From: Granulicella sp.
GTDB lineage: Bacteria > Acidobacteriota > Terriglobia > Terriglobales > Acidobacteriaceae
Assembly (NCBI GenBank): GCA_027452215.1
Contig: DAIDGQ010000045.1
Span: 186,001-250,000, forward strand
DNA: 64,000 nucleotides
Direction: 5' to 3'
Translations under genes and position numbers: made by a program
In this document: piece by piece, positions 53,075 through 62,310 of the stretch
How positions within the stretch are numbered: position 1 is the stretch's first letter
Layout: every line of letters begins with the position of its first letter
The notes under the pieces: generated by a model
Told to the model about the DNA's origin: nothing
The model's database searches: none
The model's input: the letters and a program-made list of their open reading frames with translations, nothing else

Positions 53075-54259
53075 ATGTCCACCGCCACCATCACACCCGA
53101 CGTAGCAGCCCCCACCGGCAACCTCGAGATCACCGTCTCCCGCGCCGAACTCCTCCGCGAGCTCACCGCCGCGCAGTCCGTCGTCGAGCGCAAAACCACC
53201 ATCCCCATCCTCTCCAACTTCCTCTTCGAAGCCACAGTCGACGACCTCGGTGCCGGCCGCCTCACCATCACCGCCACCGACCTCGACCAGTCCCTGCGTA
53301 CCTCCTGCGCCGCCAAGGTCAAGAAGCCCGGTGCCTGCACCATCCCCGCCCGCAAGCTCTACGACTACATCAAGCTCCTCGCCGACGGCGACATCTCCAT
53401 GAAGCTCATGGACAACCACTGGGTACAAATCCGCTCCGGCCGTTCCAACACCAAGATGGTCGGCATGGCCCGCGCCAACTTCCCCCAGGTCCCCGAATTC
53501 CCCTCCGTCGGCGCCTACAAGATCTCTTCTCCCGCCCTCGCCAATATGATCGCCAAGACCATCTTCGCCATCTCCAACGAAGAGTCGCGCTACACCCTCA
53601 ACGGCGCTCTCCTCGTCCTCAAGGCCGAGTCCATGGCCATGGTAGCGACCGACGGTCACCGCCTCGCCCACATCGAAAAGCTCGGCGAATCCCTCGAGGG
53701 CATCTCCGGAGAAAAGAAGACCCTCATCCCCCGCAAGGCCCTCGCCGAGCTCGCCAGCCTCCTCTCCGCCTCCGACGCCGACCACCTCGAATTCGGTGAT
53801 GACGACCAGACCCTCTTCTTCAAAGTCGGAGGCCGCGTCCTCACCAGCCGCAAGCTCACCGGCCAATTCCCCAACTACGAGGCCGTCCTCCCCCGCGACA
53901 ACACCGAGTTCGTCATCGTCCGCTCGGAAGACCTCATGGCCTCCATCCAGCGTGTCGCCCAGTTCGCCGACGAGCGCAGCGGTGCTATCAAGATCCGCCT
54001 CGAACAAAACGAGCTAAAGATCAGCGCCCAGTCCACCGACGCTGGAGAGTCCGAAGACATCATCGAAACCCCCTATAACTACGACCCCATCGTCGTAGGC
54101 TTCAACAGCTCCTACCTGGTCGACTTCCTCCGCGCCACCGGCAATACCGGCGAAGTCCGCCTCGAGTTCAAGGACGCCCAGTCCGCCGGCCAGATGCGTC
54201 CCGAAGACGCCAACGAAGACGTCAAATACCGCTACATCCTCATGCCAATGAGGATCTGA
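53075..54259 (+). CDS. dnaN: DNA polymerase III beta subunit (sliding clamp)
   Basis: 394 aa, three-domain clamp. Recognisable phrases are LTAAQSVVERKTTIPILSNF, LADGDISMKL, FAISNEESRYTLNGALL and the C-terminus YRYILMPMRI typical of DnaN. It tethers the replicative polymerase. It follows khpB instead of dnaA, a rearrangement of the ancestral dnaA-dnaN pair, and recF is not next to it. Confidence 0.96.
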   Translation: MSTATITPDVAAPTGNLEITVSRAELLRELTAAQSVVERKTTIPILSNFLFEATVDDLGAGRLTITATDLDQSLRTSCAAKVKKPGACTIPARKLYDYIKLLADGDISMKLMDNHWVQIRSGRSNTKMVGMARANFPQVPEFPSVGAYKISSPALANMIAKTIFAISNEESRYTLNGALLVLKAESMAMVATDGHRLAHIEKLGESLEGISGEKKTLIPRKALAELASLLSASDADHLEFGDDDQTLFFKVGGRVLTSRKLTGQFPNYEAVLPRDNTEFVIVRSEDLMASIQRVAQFADERSGAIKIRLEQNELKISAQSTDAGESEDIIETPYNYDPIVVGFNSSYLVDFLRATGNTGEVRLEFKDAQSAGQMRPEDANEDVKYRYILMPMRI

Positions 54260-54488
54260 TCCTTCGTCATTCGCCACATCACATTGGCACGTGCCCCGAA
54301 TCGAGAAAGTGCGTCGATCTCAGGCGCATTGCCTCGTCGCTGTATCGGCTTGTCCAGTAAGCCAAAGAAATGTCGTCCCGGAGCGACCAGAGCCCGGCGG
54401 AGTGGCAAGCGTGTGGGTCGTGGCGCTCTTAGGCTATACTCATTCGCGGTACGGAGTTCGCGTTCGCAGTGGTCTTTCTGGAGGCAAA

Positions 54489-57467
54489 ATGAAAACGGTT
54501 TCACGCCGCGATTTATTGAAGACAAGCATCATGATGCCAGCCGGAATCGCCGCCGCCCAAGGTCTGGGGCCCATGGGTTCCGCGCTTCAGATCGCTGGAC
54601 AAAACTCTGAGCCGCTCCCCATCGCTGCGGCTCGTGAAGCCGCCATTCCCGGGGCCGGGCGCGAGCGCCTCCTCCTCGATTTCGACTGGCGCTTCCACCT
54701 CGGCAACGCCGACGATCCCACCAAGGACTTTGGATTCGGTGAGGGCACAACCGGCAACTTCCAGAAGACCGGCAACTTCCTTTCCGCCGGAGCGTTGGCC
54801 TACGACGATGGTGACTGGCAGCCCGTGAATCTGCCTCACGATTGGGCCGTCGAGCTGCCCTTCCACAACGACCCCGCGCTTGCCAGCAAGGGCTACTACC
54901 CGCTCGGCCGGGCCTATCCCACCACCAGCGTCGGCTGGTATCGCCGCGTCTTCGATCTCACCGAAGCCGACGCCGGCAAGCGGCTTACGCTCGAATTCGA
55001 CGGAGCCTACCGCGAAACCATGGTCGTGCTCAACGGCTTTTTCATCGGCAACCACAGCGGAGGATATGATCCTTTCAGCTTCGATGTCACCGACTTCGCC
55101 AATCCCGGCGGAGCGAACGTGTTGCTCGTTCGCGTCGATGCGACCCTTAGCGACGGCTGGTTTTACGAAGGCGCAGGCATCTACCGCCACGTTTGGCTCG
55201 TCAAGACCCATCCCGTTCATGTGAAGCAGTGGGGAACCTTTGTCTCTGCCGAGGTTGAGTCTGGCAAGGCGTCTCTCTCCGTGCGAACCGAGGTGAGTAA
55301 CCAGGAGGCTACAGCCAGGAGCGCACGCGTTATCTCAACTGTGCTCGACCCCTCAGGTAAGGCCGTAGAAAGGGTCGCCACCGCTGTCGCCTCCATCCCC
55401 AAGGGTGAAGACCACACCTACGAGCAAAAGTTTGTGCTGAACAACCCGCTCCTGTGGTCTCTCGAGGAGAGAAACCTCTACAAGCTTGTAACGGAGGTCC
55501 GTGCCGGAGATGAGGTGGTGGATCGCTACGAGACTCCGTTTGGCATTCGCTCCATTAAGTTCGACGCGGACAACGGCTTCTTTCTGAACGGCAAGCCCGT
55601 AAAAATAAAAGGGACCTGCAATCATCAGGACCACGCCGGCCTCGGCGTAGCGCTCCCCGACGCCGTACAGTCCTACCGCATCCAGCGGCTTCAGGACATG
55701 GGCTGCAACGCCCTGCGAACCTCGCATAATCCCCCCACCCCCGAGCTCCTCGATGCCTGCGATCAACTCGGCATGCTCGTCTTCGACGAGACCCGCATGA
55801 TGTCCTCCAATCCCGAAGGTCTTCGCGAGTTCGGAGACCTTGTCCGCCGCGATCGCAATCATCCCAGCGTCTTCATGTGGTCCATGGGAAATGAAGAGCG
55901 AGTGGCCAACACCGACCGAGGAGTGCTGATCCTGGAAGCGATGAAATCCGTAGCCACCCAATTCGATGGCACACGGCCCGTCTCCATCGCTCCCACTGGT
56001 GCCATCGGAACCGGTGGTCTCGCCGTGTGCGACGTCATCGGCTACAACTACATGGATCCCGGTGCCGCGGCCTACCATAAGGCCAACCCCGGCAAACCCG
56101 TCATCGGCACTGAGACCGTCAGTGCCGTCGGCACTCGCGGCATCTACATTACCGACCCAGCAAAGGGTTACGTAGGCTCCTATGATCCCTACACCACCAC
56201 CGGTCGAGCCTCGGCTGAAGGCTGGTGGAGCTTCTGCGATGCCCAGCCCTGGCTCTCCGGAGGCTTCGTCTGGACAGGCTTTGACTACCGCGGCGAGCCC
56301 TCCCCCAACCAGTGGCCCAACATCAGCTCCCAGTACGGCATCATCGACACCTGCGGCTTCCCCAAGGACTCCTTCTTCTACTACCAGTCGTGGTGGACCT
56401 CCCAGCCGGTTCTCCACCTCTTTCCCCACTGGAACTGGCCCGGCATGGAGGGAAAGGAGATCGCCGTCTGGGTCTATTCGAACCTCGACCAGATCGAGCT
56501 GCTCCTCAACGGCAAGAGTCTCGGCACCAAAGAGATCAAGAAGAACTCTCACTTAGCCTGGAATGTCACCTATGCTCCAGGCGCGATCGAGGCCCGAGGC
56601 TACAAGGACGGCAAGCTCGCGATGACGGAGAGACGTGAGACCACCGGCCCCGCCACAAAGCTTGTGATGAAAGCTGACCGCCAGACCCTCAGCGCCGATG
56701 GTGAAGATGTTGCCATGTGCGCGGTCGAGGTTCGCGACGCCCATGACCGCATCGTTCCTATCACCAGGAATGAGGTGTCCTTCAAAGTCTCAGGCAGCGG
56801 TCGACTCATCGGCGTTGGCAACGGCGATCCTACCGACCAGGAATCCGATAAAGGCACCTCGAGAAAGGCCTTCTCCGGCCTCTGCATGGCCATCGTTCAG
56901 TCCACCAAAGCGAGGGGGCCCCTCACCGTTCGAGCTACTTCGCCCGGACTCGAATCAGCCAGCGTGACCATCGAAGCGAGGAAGGTTCCTCTCCGCCCTC
57001 AAGTGGAAGCGTGGAGGCGCGAGGTTCCTGCCGGCACCGGGATCACCGGCCTGTGGCGCCCCCTGCCGTCGGAGAAGGCGGCTACGGGTATGGTCGCTTT
57101 CCTCGTCGGCAGTGGAACCATGGTCTTCACGCTCCGTCAGGAAGGCAACAACCTTACGGGAACCGTCGAAGGAGGGGGAGGTTTCTTCAGCGGAGGCGAA
57201 ACCCCTGCTCCCATCGAAGACGGCAAAGTAGAAGGCAAAAATATCTCCTTCAAGGCTGGCAACAGCACCTATTCCGGAACGATCGTGGAAGGCCGCCTCG
57301 AGCTCCAGCGAAAGGTCGAGATCCCCTTCCATAGGCCTCAAGTCGAGGTGCCTACAGGCCCACAACCCGCCATTGGACCTCCACCCAACGGATCCGACCC
57401 CTCGATAGGTTCGTCCTTCCACATGCCAGCAGCCATCACGATGAGTTTGCATCGGGTCGAGCGATAG
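54489..57467 (+). CDS. Tat-exported glycoside hydrolase family 2 enzyme (beta-galactosidase type)
   Basis: 992 aa from the ATG at 54489, preceded by CTGGAGGC. Tat signal VSRRDLLKTSIMMPAG. Order: GH2 sugar-binding domain (FDWRFHLGNADDPTKDFGFG, LPHDWAVELPF), Ig-like domain, TIM barrel, a DUF4982-like and Big-like region, and an extra C-terminal domain (about 890-992) outside the usual GH2 length. The likely acid/base is Glu469 in GNEE and the nucleophile Glu542 in IGTETVSA. The substrate is probably a beta-galactoside or related plant or microbial glycan. It is probably monocistronic, with a 229-base leader region. Confidence 0.92.
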   Translation: MKTVSRRDLLKTSIMMPAGIAAAQGLGPMGSALQIAGQNSEPLPIAAAREAAIPGAGRERLLLDFDWRFHLGNADDPTKDFGFGEGTTGNFQKTGNFLSAGALAYDDGDWQPVNLPHDWAVELPFHNDPALASKGYYPLGRAYPTTSVGWYRRVFDLTEADAGKRLTLEFDGAYRETMVVLNGFFIGNHSGGYDPFSFDVTDFANPGGANVLLVRVDATLSDGWFYEGAGIYRHVWLVKTHPVHVKQWGTFVSAEVESGKASLSVRTEVSNQEATARSARVISTVLDPSGKAVERVATAVASIPKGEDHTYEQKFVLNNPLLWSLEERNLYKLVTEVRAGDEVVDRYETPFGIRSIKFDADNGFFLNGKPVKIKGTCNHQDHAGLGVALPDAVQSYRIQRLQDMGCNALRTSHNPPTPELLDACDQLGMLVFDETRMMSSNPEGLREFGDLVRRDRNHPSVFMWSMGNEERVANTDRGVLILEAMKSVATQFDGTRPVSIAPTGAIGTGGLAVCDVIGYNYMDPGAAAYHKANPGKPVIGTETVSAVGTRGIYITDPAKGYVGSYDPYTTTGRASAEGWWSFCDAQPWLSGGFVWTGFDYRGEPSPNQWPNISSQYGIIDTCGFPKDSFFYYQSWWTSQPVLHLFPHWNWPGMEGKEIAVWVYSNLDQIELLLNGKSLGTKEIKKNSHLAWNVTYAPGAIEARGYKDGKLAMTERRETTGPATKLVMKADRQTLSADGEDVAMCAVEVRDAHDRIVPITRNEVSFKVSGSGRLIGVGNGDPTDQESDKGTSRKAFSGLCMAIVQSTKARGPLTVRATSPGLESASVTIEARKVPLRPQVEAWRREVPAGTGITGLWRPLPSEKAATGMVAFLVGSGTMVFTLRQEGNNLTGTVEGGGGFFSGGETPAPIEDGKVEGKNISFKAGNSTYSGTIVEGRLELQRKVEIPFHRPQVEVPTGPQPAIGPPPNGSDPSIGSSFHMPAAITMSLHRVER

Positions 57468-57650
57468 CCGTCGCAGCGGCCCCTGCGCCGGAGTTCGCCT
57501 GCTTCCCCTCCGTCCGTCCGCGCAGGGCTGTCAAGCCCCTCAACGCCTTCATAGTCGCAAAAATGCCTATCAACACTGGCGAATTATCTTTCCAAAAGTT
57601 GGCATAGTTCCCCCACCCCGCTTGATAAACTTAGAGCAGAGACAAAATTT

Positions 57651-57689
57651 AAAGGGCTGCAGGCTGGCAATCGCCGCTTGCAGCCCTTT
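57651..57689 (+). repeat. Hairpin repeat, left copy
   Basis: AAAGGGCTGCA (57651-57661) pairs with TGCAGCCCTTT (57679-57689) around a 17-base loop containing GGCAA and CCGC; TTTT overlaps the end. It has terminator form but ends only 27 bases before the next start codon. A closely related hairpin follows that gene at 58441. Confidence 0.8.
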
Positions 57690-57716
57690 TCCTTTGCTCC
57701 AGAATCAGGAGATTTT

Positions 57717-58415
57717 ATGCCCAACACAGTAACCACCCTGCTCGGCTTCGAGCACCAGTCCGACTGGATCCAGCCCAGCAACACCGGAGACACAGGCGGA
57801 GGCTCCGCCAGGCCCAACGGAACCTTTCTCATGACCCCCGCCACCCACGAGATGCCCGCCGTAGCCGCCATCCCAGCGTCTCCAGCCACCTTCTCAGCCC
57901 AGGGAAACTACCCCTACAACAACGGCTATTGGTACCGAGTCATCCCCGGTGCCTGGGACGCCATGACCTACTTCGCCTACCAACTCCAGTTCATGCTCCC
58001 CACCTCCGCCGACCTCGCCGCCTCCCAGGCCGTCGAGTTTGAGCTCCAGCAGAACATCGGTGGCCACATCTACAACATGGCCTGGCAAGCCGATATCGCC
58101 GGCACCAAACTCTGGCGAACCTTCGACTACAACACCTCGCAATGGATCCCCACCGACATCCCCGTCAGCATCACCGCCGGCGAGTGGACCGTCGTCGAAG
58201 CCATCTTCCTGCGAGGCGAATCCTGCACCCTCACCCACGTCTCCCTCTCGCTCAACGGCGTCGTCTATCCCGTCAATGTCACCCGGCCCGCCACCCCCAG
58301 ACTCGAGAGCGACTACCTCCACTGCGCCTTCCAGCTCGACAGCGGCTCCACTCCCATTCCCTACACCTGCAAGGTCCAGGGAGTAAACGTCAGCATGATG
58401 CCCTCCGGAACCTAA
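57717..58415 (+). CDS. Hypothetical protein, beta-rich, unrecognised family
   Basis: 232 aa from the ATG at 57717 (CAGGAGATTTT before it). No signal peptide or membrane segment. The sequence alternates aromatic and polar residues (YPYNNGYWYRVIPGAW, MTYFAYQLQFML, AVEFELQQNIGGHIYNMAW, WTVVEAIFLRGESCTLTHVS), suggesting a jelly-roll lectin-like sandwich. C-ending codons support translation. It is enclosed by two related hairpins, as if it could be a mobile or modular unit. Confidence 0.65.
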   Translation: MPNTVTTLLGFEHQSDWIQPSNTGDTGGGSARPNGTFLMTPATHEMPAVAAIPASPATFSAQGNYPYNNGYWYRVIPGAWDAMTYFAYQLQFMLPTSADLAASQAVEFELQQNIGGHIYNMAWQADIAGTKLWRTFDYNTSQWIPTDIPVSITAGEWTVVEAIFLRGESCTLTHVSLSLNGVVYPVNVTRPATPRLESDYLHCAFQLDSGSTPIPYTCKVQGVNVSMMPSGT

Positions 58416-58440
58416 AACCGGAACACCCACACCAAGAAAA

Positions 58441-58477
58441 AAGGGGCTGCAAGACGGCAACCACCGCTGCAGCCCTT
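58441..58477 (+). repeat. Hairpin repeat, right copy
   Basis: GGGCTGCA (58444-58451) pairs with TGCAGCCC (58468-58475) around a 16-base loop that again contains GGCAA and CCGC, flanked by A-rich and TT sequence. Clearly related to the copy at 57651, and a good terminator for the enclosed gene. Confidence 0.8.
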
Positions 58478-58606
58478 CTCATTCACCTCATAACGCCAAT
58501 CGAATGAATATTTTGAGCGTAACCCATTTAGAATGACCGGTTTGAAAGCTGCTTTCCCAAGCTAAACCGAACATTCCAAACGACTTCGCTAAGCAAAAGT
58601 GAAAGC

Positions 58607-58632
58607 AGGGGGGGAGGGGGGTACCCCTCCCC
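58607..58632 (+). promoter_or_regulatory. G-tract and GGGGAGGGG/CCCTCCCC hairpin in the leader of the Cys/His protein gene
   Basis: A run of G with one A is followed by GTAC and a C-run, forming a strong stem that ends just before the AAGGAGA ribosome-binding site of the 58646 gene. It could block translation, form a G-quadruplex, or vary in length by slippage. Confidence 0.5.
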
Positions 58633-58636
58633 CTCA

Positions 58637-59269
<633 letters not shown>

Positions 59270-59833
59270 CTACTTGATGCGGACGACGATGCCTATGCCC
59301 ACCTGCTGCATCTCCTGTCGCGTCCCCGAAAACTGCGACCCAATCTGTCCCGCACCATACTCAAACCGCAGATCCACCAGAGGAAAGATGGTGTAGTCCA
59401 GCCCACCCTGCACCTGGTACGCAAAGCTCGTCGAACGTTGCGATTGCGTCCCATAATTCGTCCCAACGCCGCCAATCTCCGCCTGAATATACGGCGAGAA
59501 TGGCACCGCATGGCTGAACAACGCCAACCGTGCGCCTACCAGTCCGCCGCGAAGCTGATTTCCAAAAGGAGTATTGTTGCCCTTCGACTGGATGAAGAAT
59601 CGCCCATCGCCACCAAACTTCACCGGCCCCCAGTGCCGGTAATTGTCATACACCCCAAACGTCCCGCCATACGCCGAAAAGCTAGCCGAAGTCAGCGTCA
59701 GCGGCCCACTCTGAGCATTCACCGACGACAAAAATCCGCCGCTTCCCATCCCATAAATTCCCACCTGTGCGCGAGCCTGTCCGCACACAACCAGCAGCAC
59801 ACCCAACACCAACGCGGCCCATAATCTCTTCAA
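59270..59833 (-). CDS. Outer-membrane beta-barrel protein (OmpA/OmpX-like)
   Basis: 187 aa with a Sec signal peptide (LWAALVLGVLLVVCGQARAQ). Small eight-stranded-barrel character: alternating Gly/aromatic strands (LTSASFSAYGGTFGVYDNYR, FGGDGRFFIQSKG, LVGARLALFSHAVPFSPYIQ). The C-terminus ends GIVVRIK, not in Phe, so the insertion signal is weak. It is convergent with the Cys/His protein gene. Confidence 0.8.
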   Translation of the reverse strand: MKRLWAALVLGVLLVVCGQARAQVGIYGMGSGGFLSSVNAQSGPLTLTSASFSAYGGTFGVYDNYRHWGPVKFGGDGRFFIQSKGNNTPFGNQLRGGLVGARLALFSHAVPFSPYIQAEIGGVGTNYGTQSQRSTSFAYQVQGGLDYTIFPLVDLRFEYGAGQIGSQFSGTRQEMQQVGIGIVVRIK

Positions 59834-59937
59834 GCAACACCTCTGCTTTAAGCCTATCGCGCAACCATCTACCCATAGAATAGCAATCCAGATTCCAGCT
59901 CCAGCGAACCTCGCTCCAGAGGATTACGATAACCAGA

Positions 59938-61167
59938 ATGAGCACAAGCACAACCACATTGGCACTATCGGACATCCTCGCCGCAAGAGCTCGGATCGAG
60001 AGCTCGGTCTATCGTTCACCGTGCACGCGATCGGAGATGTTGTCCAGGATGACTGGGCAAAACGTCTTCCTGAAACTTGAAAACCTCCAGATGACAGGAA
60101 GCTTCAAAGAGCGAGGAGCTCTGAACAAAATTGCGATGCTCACCCCAGAGCAGGCCAGGCGAGGAGTGATTGCGGCCAGCGCAGGAAATCACGCCCAGGG
60201 TGTTGCGTACCATGCGACCCGTCGAGGCATTCGCGCAGTGATTGTGATGCCGCTGACCACGCCGCTCGTGAAGGTCACCGCGACGCGAGGGTTTGGTGCG
60301 GAAGTCGTTCTGCATGGCGGCAACTACGACGAGGCCTGCACCGAAGCAACGCGTCTCTGCGAAGAACAGGGCATGACGTTCATCCACCCATTCGACGACC
60401 CGCTCGTGATCGCAGGACAAGGAACCATTGGCCTCGAGCTGCTCGAGCAGATTGACGACCTCCAGGCTGTCGTGGTGCCGATCGGAGGAGGAGGATTGAT
60501 CGGTGGAATCGCCTGCGCGGTCAAGGAGATGAAGCCCAGCGTGCGTGTGATCGGTGTGCAGACATCTCGCCTGCCTTCCATGAAGGATGCGATCGCGGCA
60601 CATCATCCCGTCACCCTCGAGCCGGCAACAACCATCGCCGACGGTATCGCCGTGCGGCGCGCCGGTGAGGTCACCTTTCCCGTCGTCGAGAAGTATGTCG
60701 ACGAAATTGTTACGGTCGATGAAGACGAGATTGCCAGCGCGATTCTCACGCTCCTGGAGCGCGAGAAGACGCTCGCAGAAGGCGCTGGCGCAACCGCTCT
60801 CGCCGCGCTCCTGCAGAAGCGCACCTCGCTCGCCGAAGGCGTGCGAACCGCCGTGCTGGTCTGCGGTGGCAACATCGACGTCACCTTGTTGAGCAGGATC
60901 ATCGAGCGAGGCCTCGTGCAAGATGGCCGTCTTATCCGTCTGCGAATCCATCTGCTGGATAAGCCTGGTGCGCTGACAGAACTGACGACGTTGATCGCAG
61001 CGCATCGCGTCAACATTGTGGACACGTTGTATAACCGAGCATATTACGGCGTGAATCTTGGCGATACGACGATCGACATCACCATGGAGACTCGCGGGCG
61101 CGAGCAGGTAGAGCAGCTGCTCACTGCGATGACCGAGGCTGGCTACCGCCACAGCCGCGTGTTGTAG
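59938..61167 (+). CDS. ilvA: Threonine ammonia-lyase (threonine dehydratase)
   Basis: 409 aa. It deaminates threonine to 2-oxobutanoate for isoleucine synthesis or catabolism. PLP-lysine motif TGSFKERGALNKI, glycine loop IGGGGLIGGIA and 'EGAGATALAALLQ' are intact; a single C-terminal ACT-like domain (LHLLDKPGALTELTTLIAAH region, core LDKPGALTEL) gives the short, TdcB-like allosteric type. Plus-strand composition is G-rich in places here, unlike all plus-strand genes from 26 to 59 kb. Confidence 0.94.
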   Translation: MSTSTTTLALSDILAARARIESSVYRSPCTRSEMLSRMTGQNVFLKLENLQMTGSFKERGALNKIAMLTPEQARRGVIAASAGNHAQGVAYHATRRGIRAVIVMPLTTPLVKVTATRGFGAEVVLHGGNYDEACTEATRLCEEQGMTFIHPFDDPLVIAGQGTIGLELLEQIDDLQAVVVPIGGGGLIGGIACAVKEMKPSVRVIGVQTSRLPSMKDAIAAHHPVTLEPATTIADGIAVRRAGEVTFPVVEKYVDEIVTVDEDEIASAILTLLEREKTLAEGAGATALAALLQKRTSLAEGVRTAVLVCGGNIDVTLLSRIIERGLVQDGRLIRLRIHLLDKPGALTELTTLIAAHRVNIVDTLYNRAYYGVNLGDTTIDITMETRGREQVEQLLTAMTEAGYRHSRVL

Positions 61168-61170
61168 AGG

Positions 61171-62286
61171 CTAGCGCGTAAAGCTCGTCTGCTGCTTCTC
61201 TGTGTGCCGTTCCAGCGCCAGCTCAATCAACCTGTCGATCAGCTTCGTATACGACACACCGCTAGCAGCCCAAAGCTTCGGATACATGCTGATCGACGTA
61301 AACCCAGGCATCGTATTCACCTCGTTCAGCACAATCTCTGAGGTCTTGCCTTTGCTCGCAGGCGACATCAGAAAGTCCACCCTCGCCAGCCCCGCGCAGT
61401 CACACGCCTTGAACGCAGCAATCGCCATCGCACGAATCTTCTTCTCTTCGCTCTTCGACAACTTCGCAGGAATGATGCTCACACTCTCATCCGCACCATT
61501 CAGCTCATACTTCGCCTCGTAGTCGTAGAACTCCTTCGCCGGAACAATCTCTCCGATGACACTCGCCTCTGGAGAATCATTCCCAAGCACTGCAACCTCC
61601 AGCTCGCGCGGCTTCACTCCAGATCCTCCAACTCCCTGCTCGATCACAATCTTCCGATCAAAGCTCGCCGCCAGATCCATCGCCGCTGCAAGGTCCTTGC
61701 GCGACTTCACCTTGCTGATCCCGACCGAACTCCCCAGGTTCGCAGGCTTCACAAACACCGGATAAGTCAGCGCCTTCTCAATCGCACGCGTAGCCTTCTT
61801 CGCATCCGCTCTCCACTCGCTCCGCAGCAGCGTCACATGTGGAGTCAACGGCAGACCAGCGGCGAAGAACATCCGCTTCATCGCATCCTTATCCATACCT
61901 GCAGCCGAGCCCAGAACTCCCGAACCCACGTAAGCGATATCAGCTAGCTCAAACAGCCCCTGAATGGTTCCGTCTTCGCCGAACGTCCCATGCAGCACCG
62001 GGAACACCACATCCAGCCCAGTGCCTGCCTCCGGCTCCGCAGCTGCGGTCACGATCGACAGCCCACTCTCATCGCCAGCATCAGCCGAGGCCGTCTCGCT
62101 ACCAAGCAGTCCCTGCGCAGCTCCACTCTGTAGCCAGCGACCCTCCTTGGTGATGCCCAGCTCGACCACGTCATACTTCTTCCGGTCGATCGCCTTCAAA
62201 ATCGAGCGTGCCGAACGCAGCGAGATCTCGTGCTCACCGCTCTTGCCACCAAACAAAATGCCTACGCGAAGTCTCTTCCGTGCCAT
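61171..62286 (-). CDS. ddl: D-alanine--D-alanine ligase
   Basis: 371 aa, ATP-grasp ligase for peptidoglycan precursors. Motifs: GILFGGKSGEHEISLRSARS, VFPVLHGTFGEDGTIQGLFE, PVFVKPANLGSSVGISKVK and VLNEVNTMPGFTSISMYPKL. Length and motifs are normal. It is separated from ilvA by three bases (convergent) and from ychF by 24 bases (same direction, likely co-transcribed). Confidence 0.95.
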   Translation of the reverse strand: MARKRLRVGILFGGKSGEHEISLRSARSILKAIDRKKYDVVELGITKEGRWLQSGAAQGLLGSETASADAGDESGLSIVTAAAEPEAGTGLDVVFPVLHGTFGEDGTIQGLFELADIAYVGSGVLGSAAGMDKDAMKRMFFAAGLPLTPHVTLLRSEWRADAKKATRAIEKALTYPVFVKPANLGSSVGISKVKSRKDLAAAMDLAASFDRKIVIEQGVGGSGVKPRELEVAVLGNDSPEASVIGEIVPAKEFYDYEAKYELNGADESVSIIPAKLSKSEEKKIRAMAIAAFKACDCAGLARVDFLMSPASKGKTSEIVLNEVNTMPGFTSISMYPKLWAASGVSYTKLIDRLIELALERHTEKQQTSFTR

Positions 62287-62310
62287 GTTGCGTCCCTCAG
62301 CTTGCTCCAG

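Noticed and set aside
52877-54007. 376-codon open frame antisense to dnaN
   Set aside because: Same composition artefact; dnaN on the plus strand has full family motifs.
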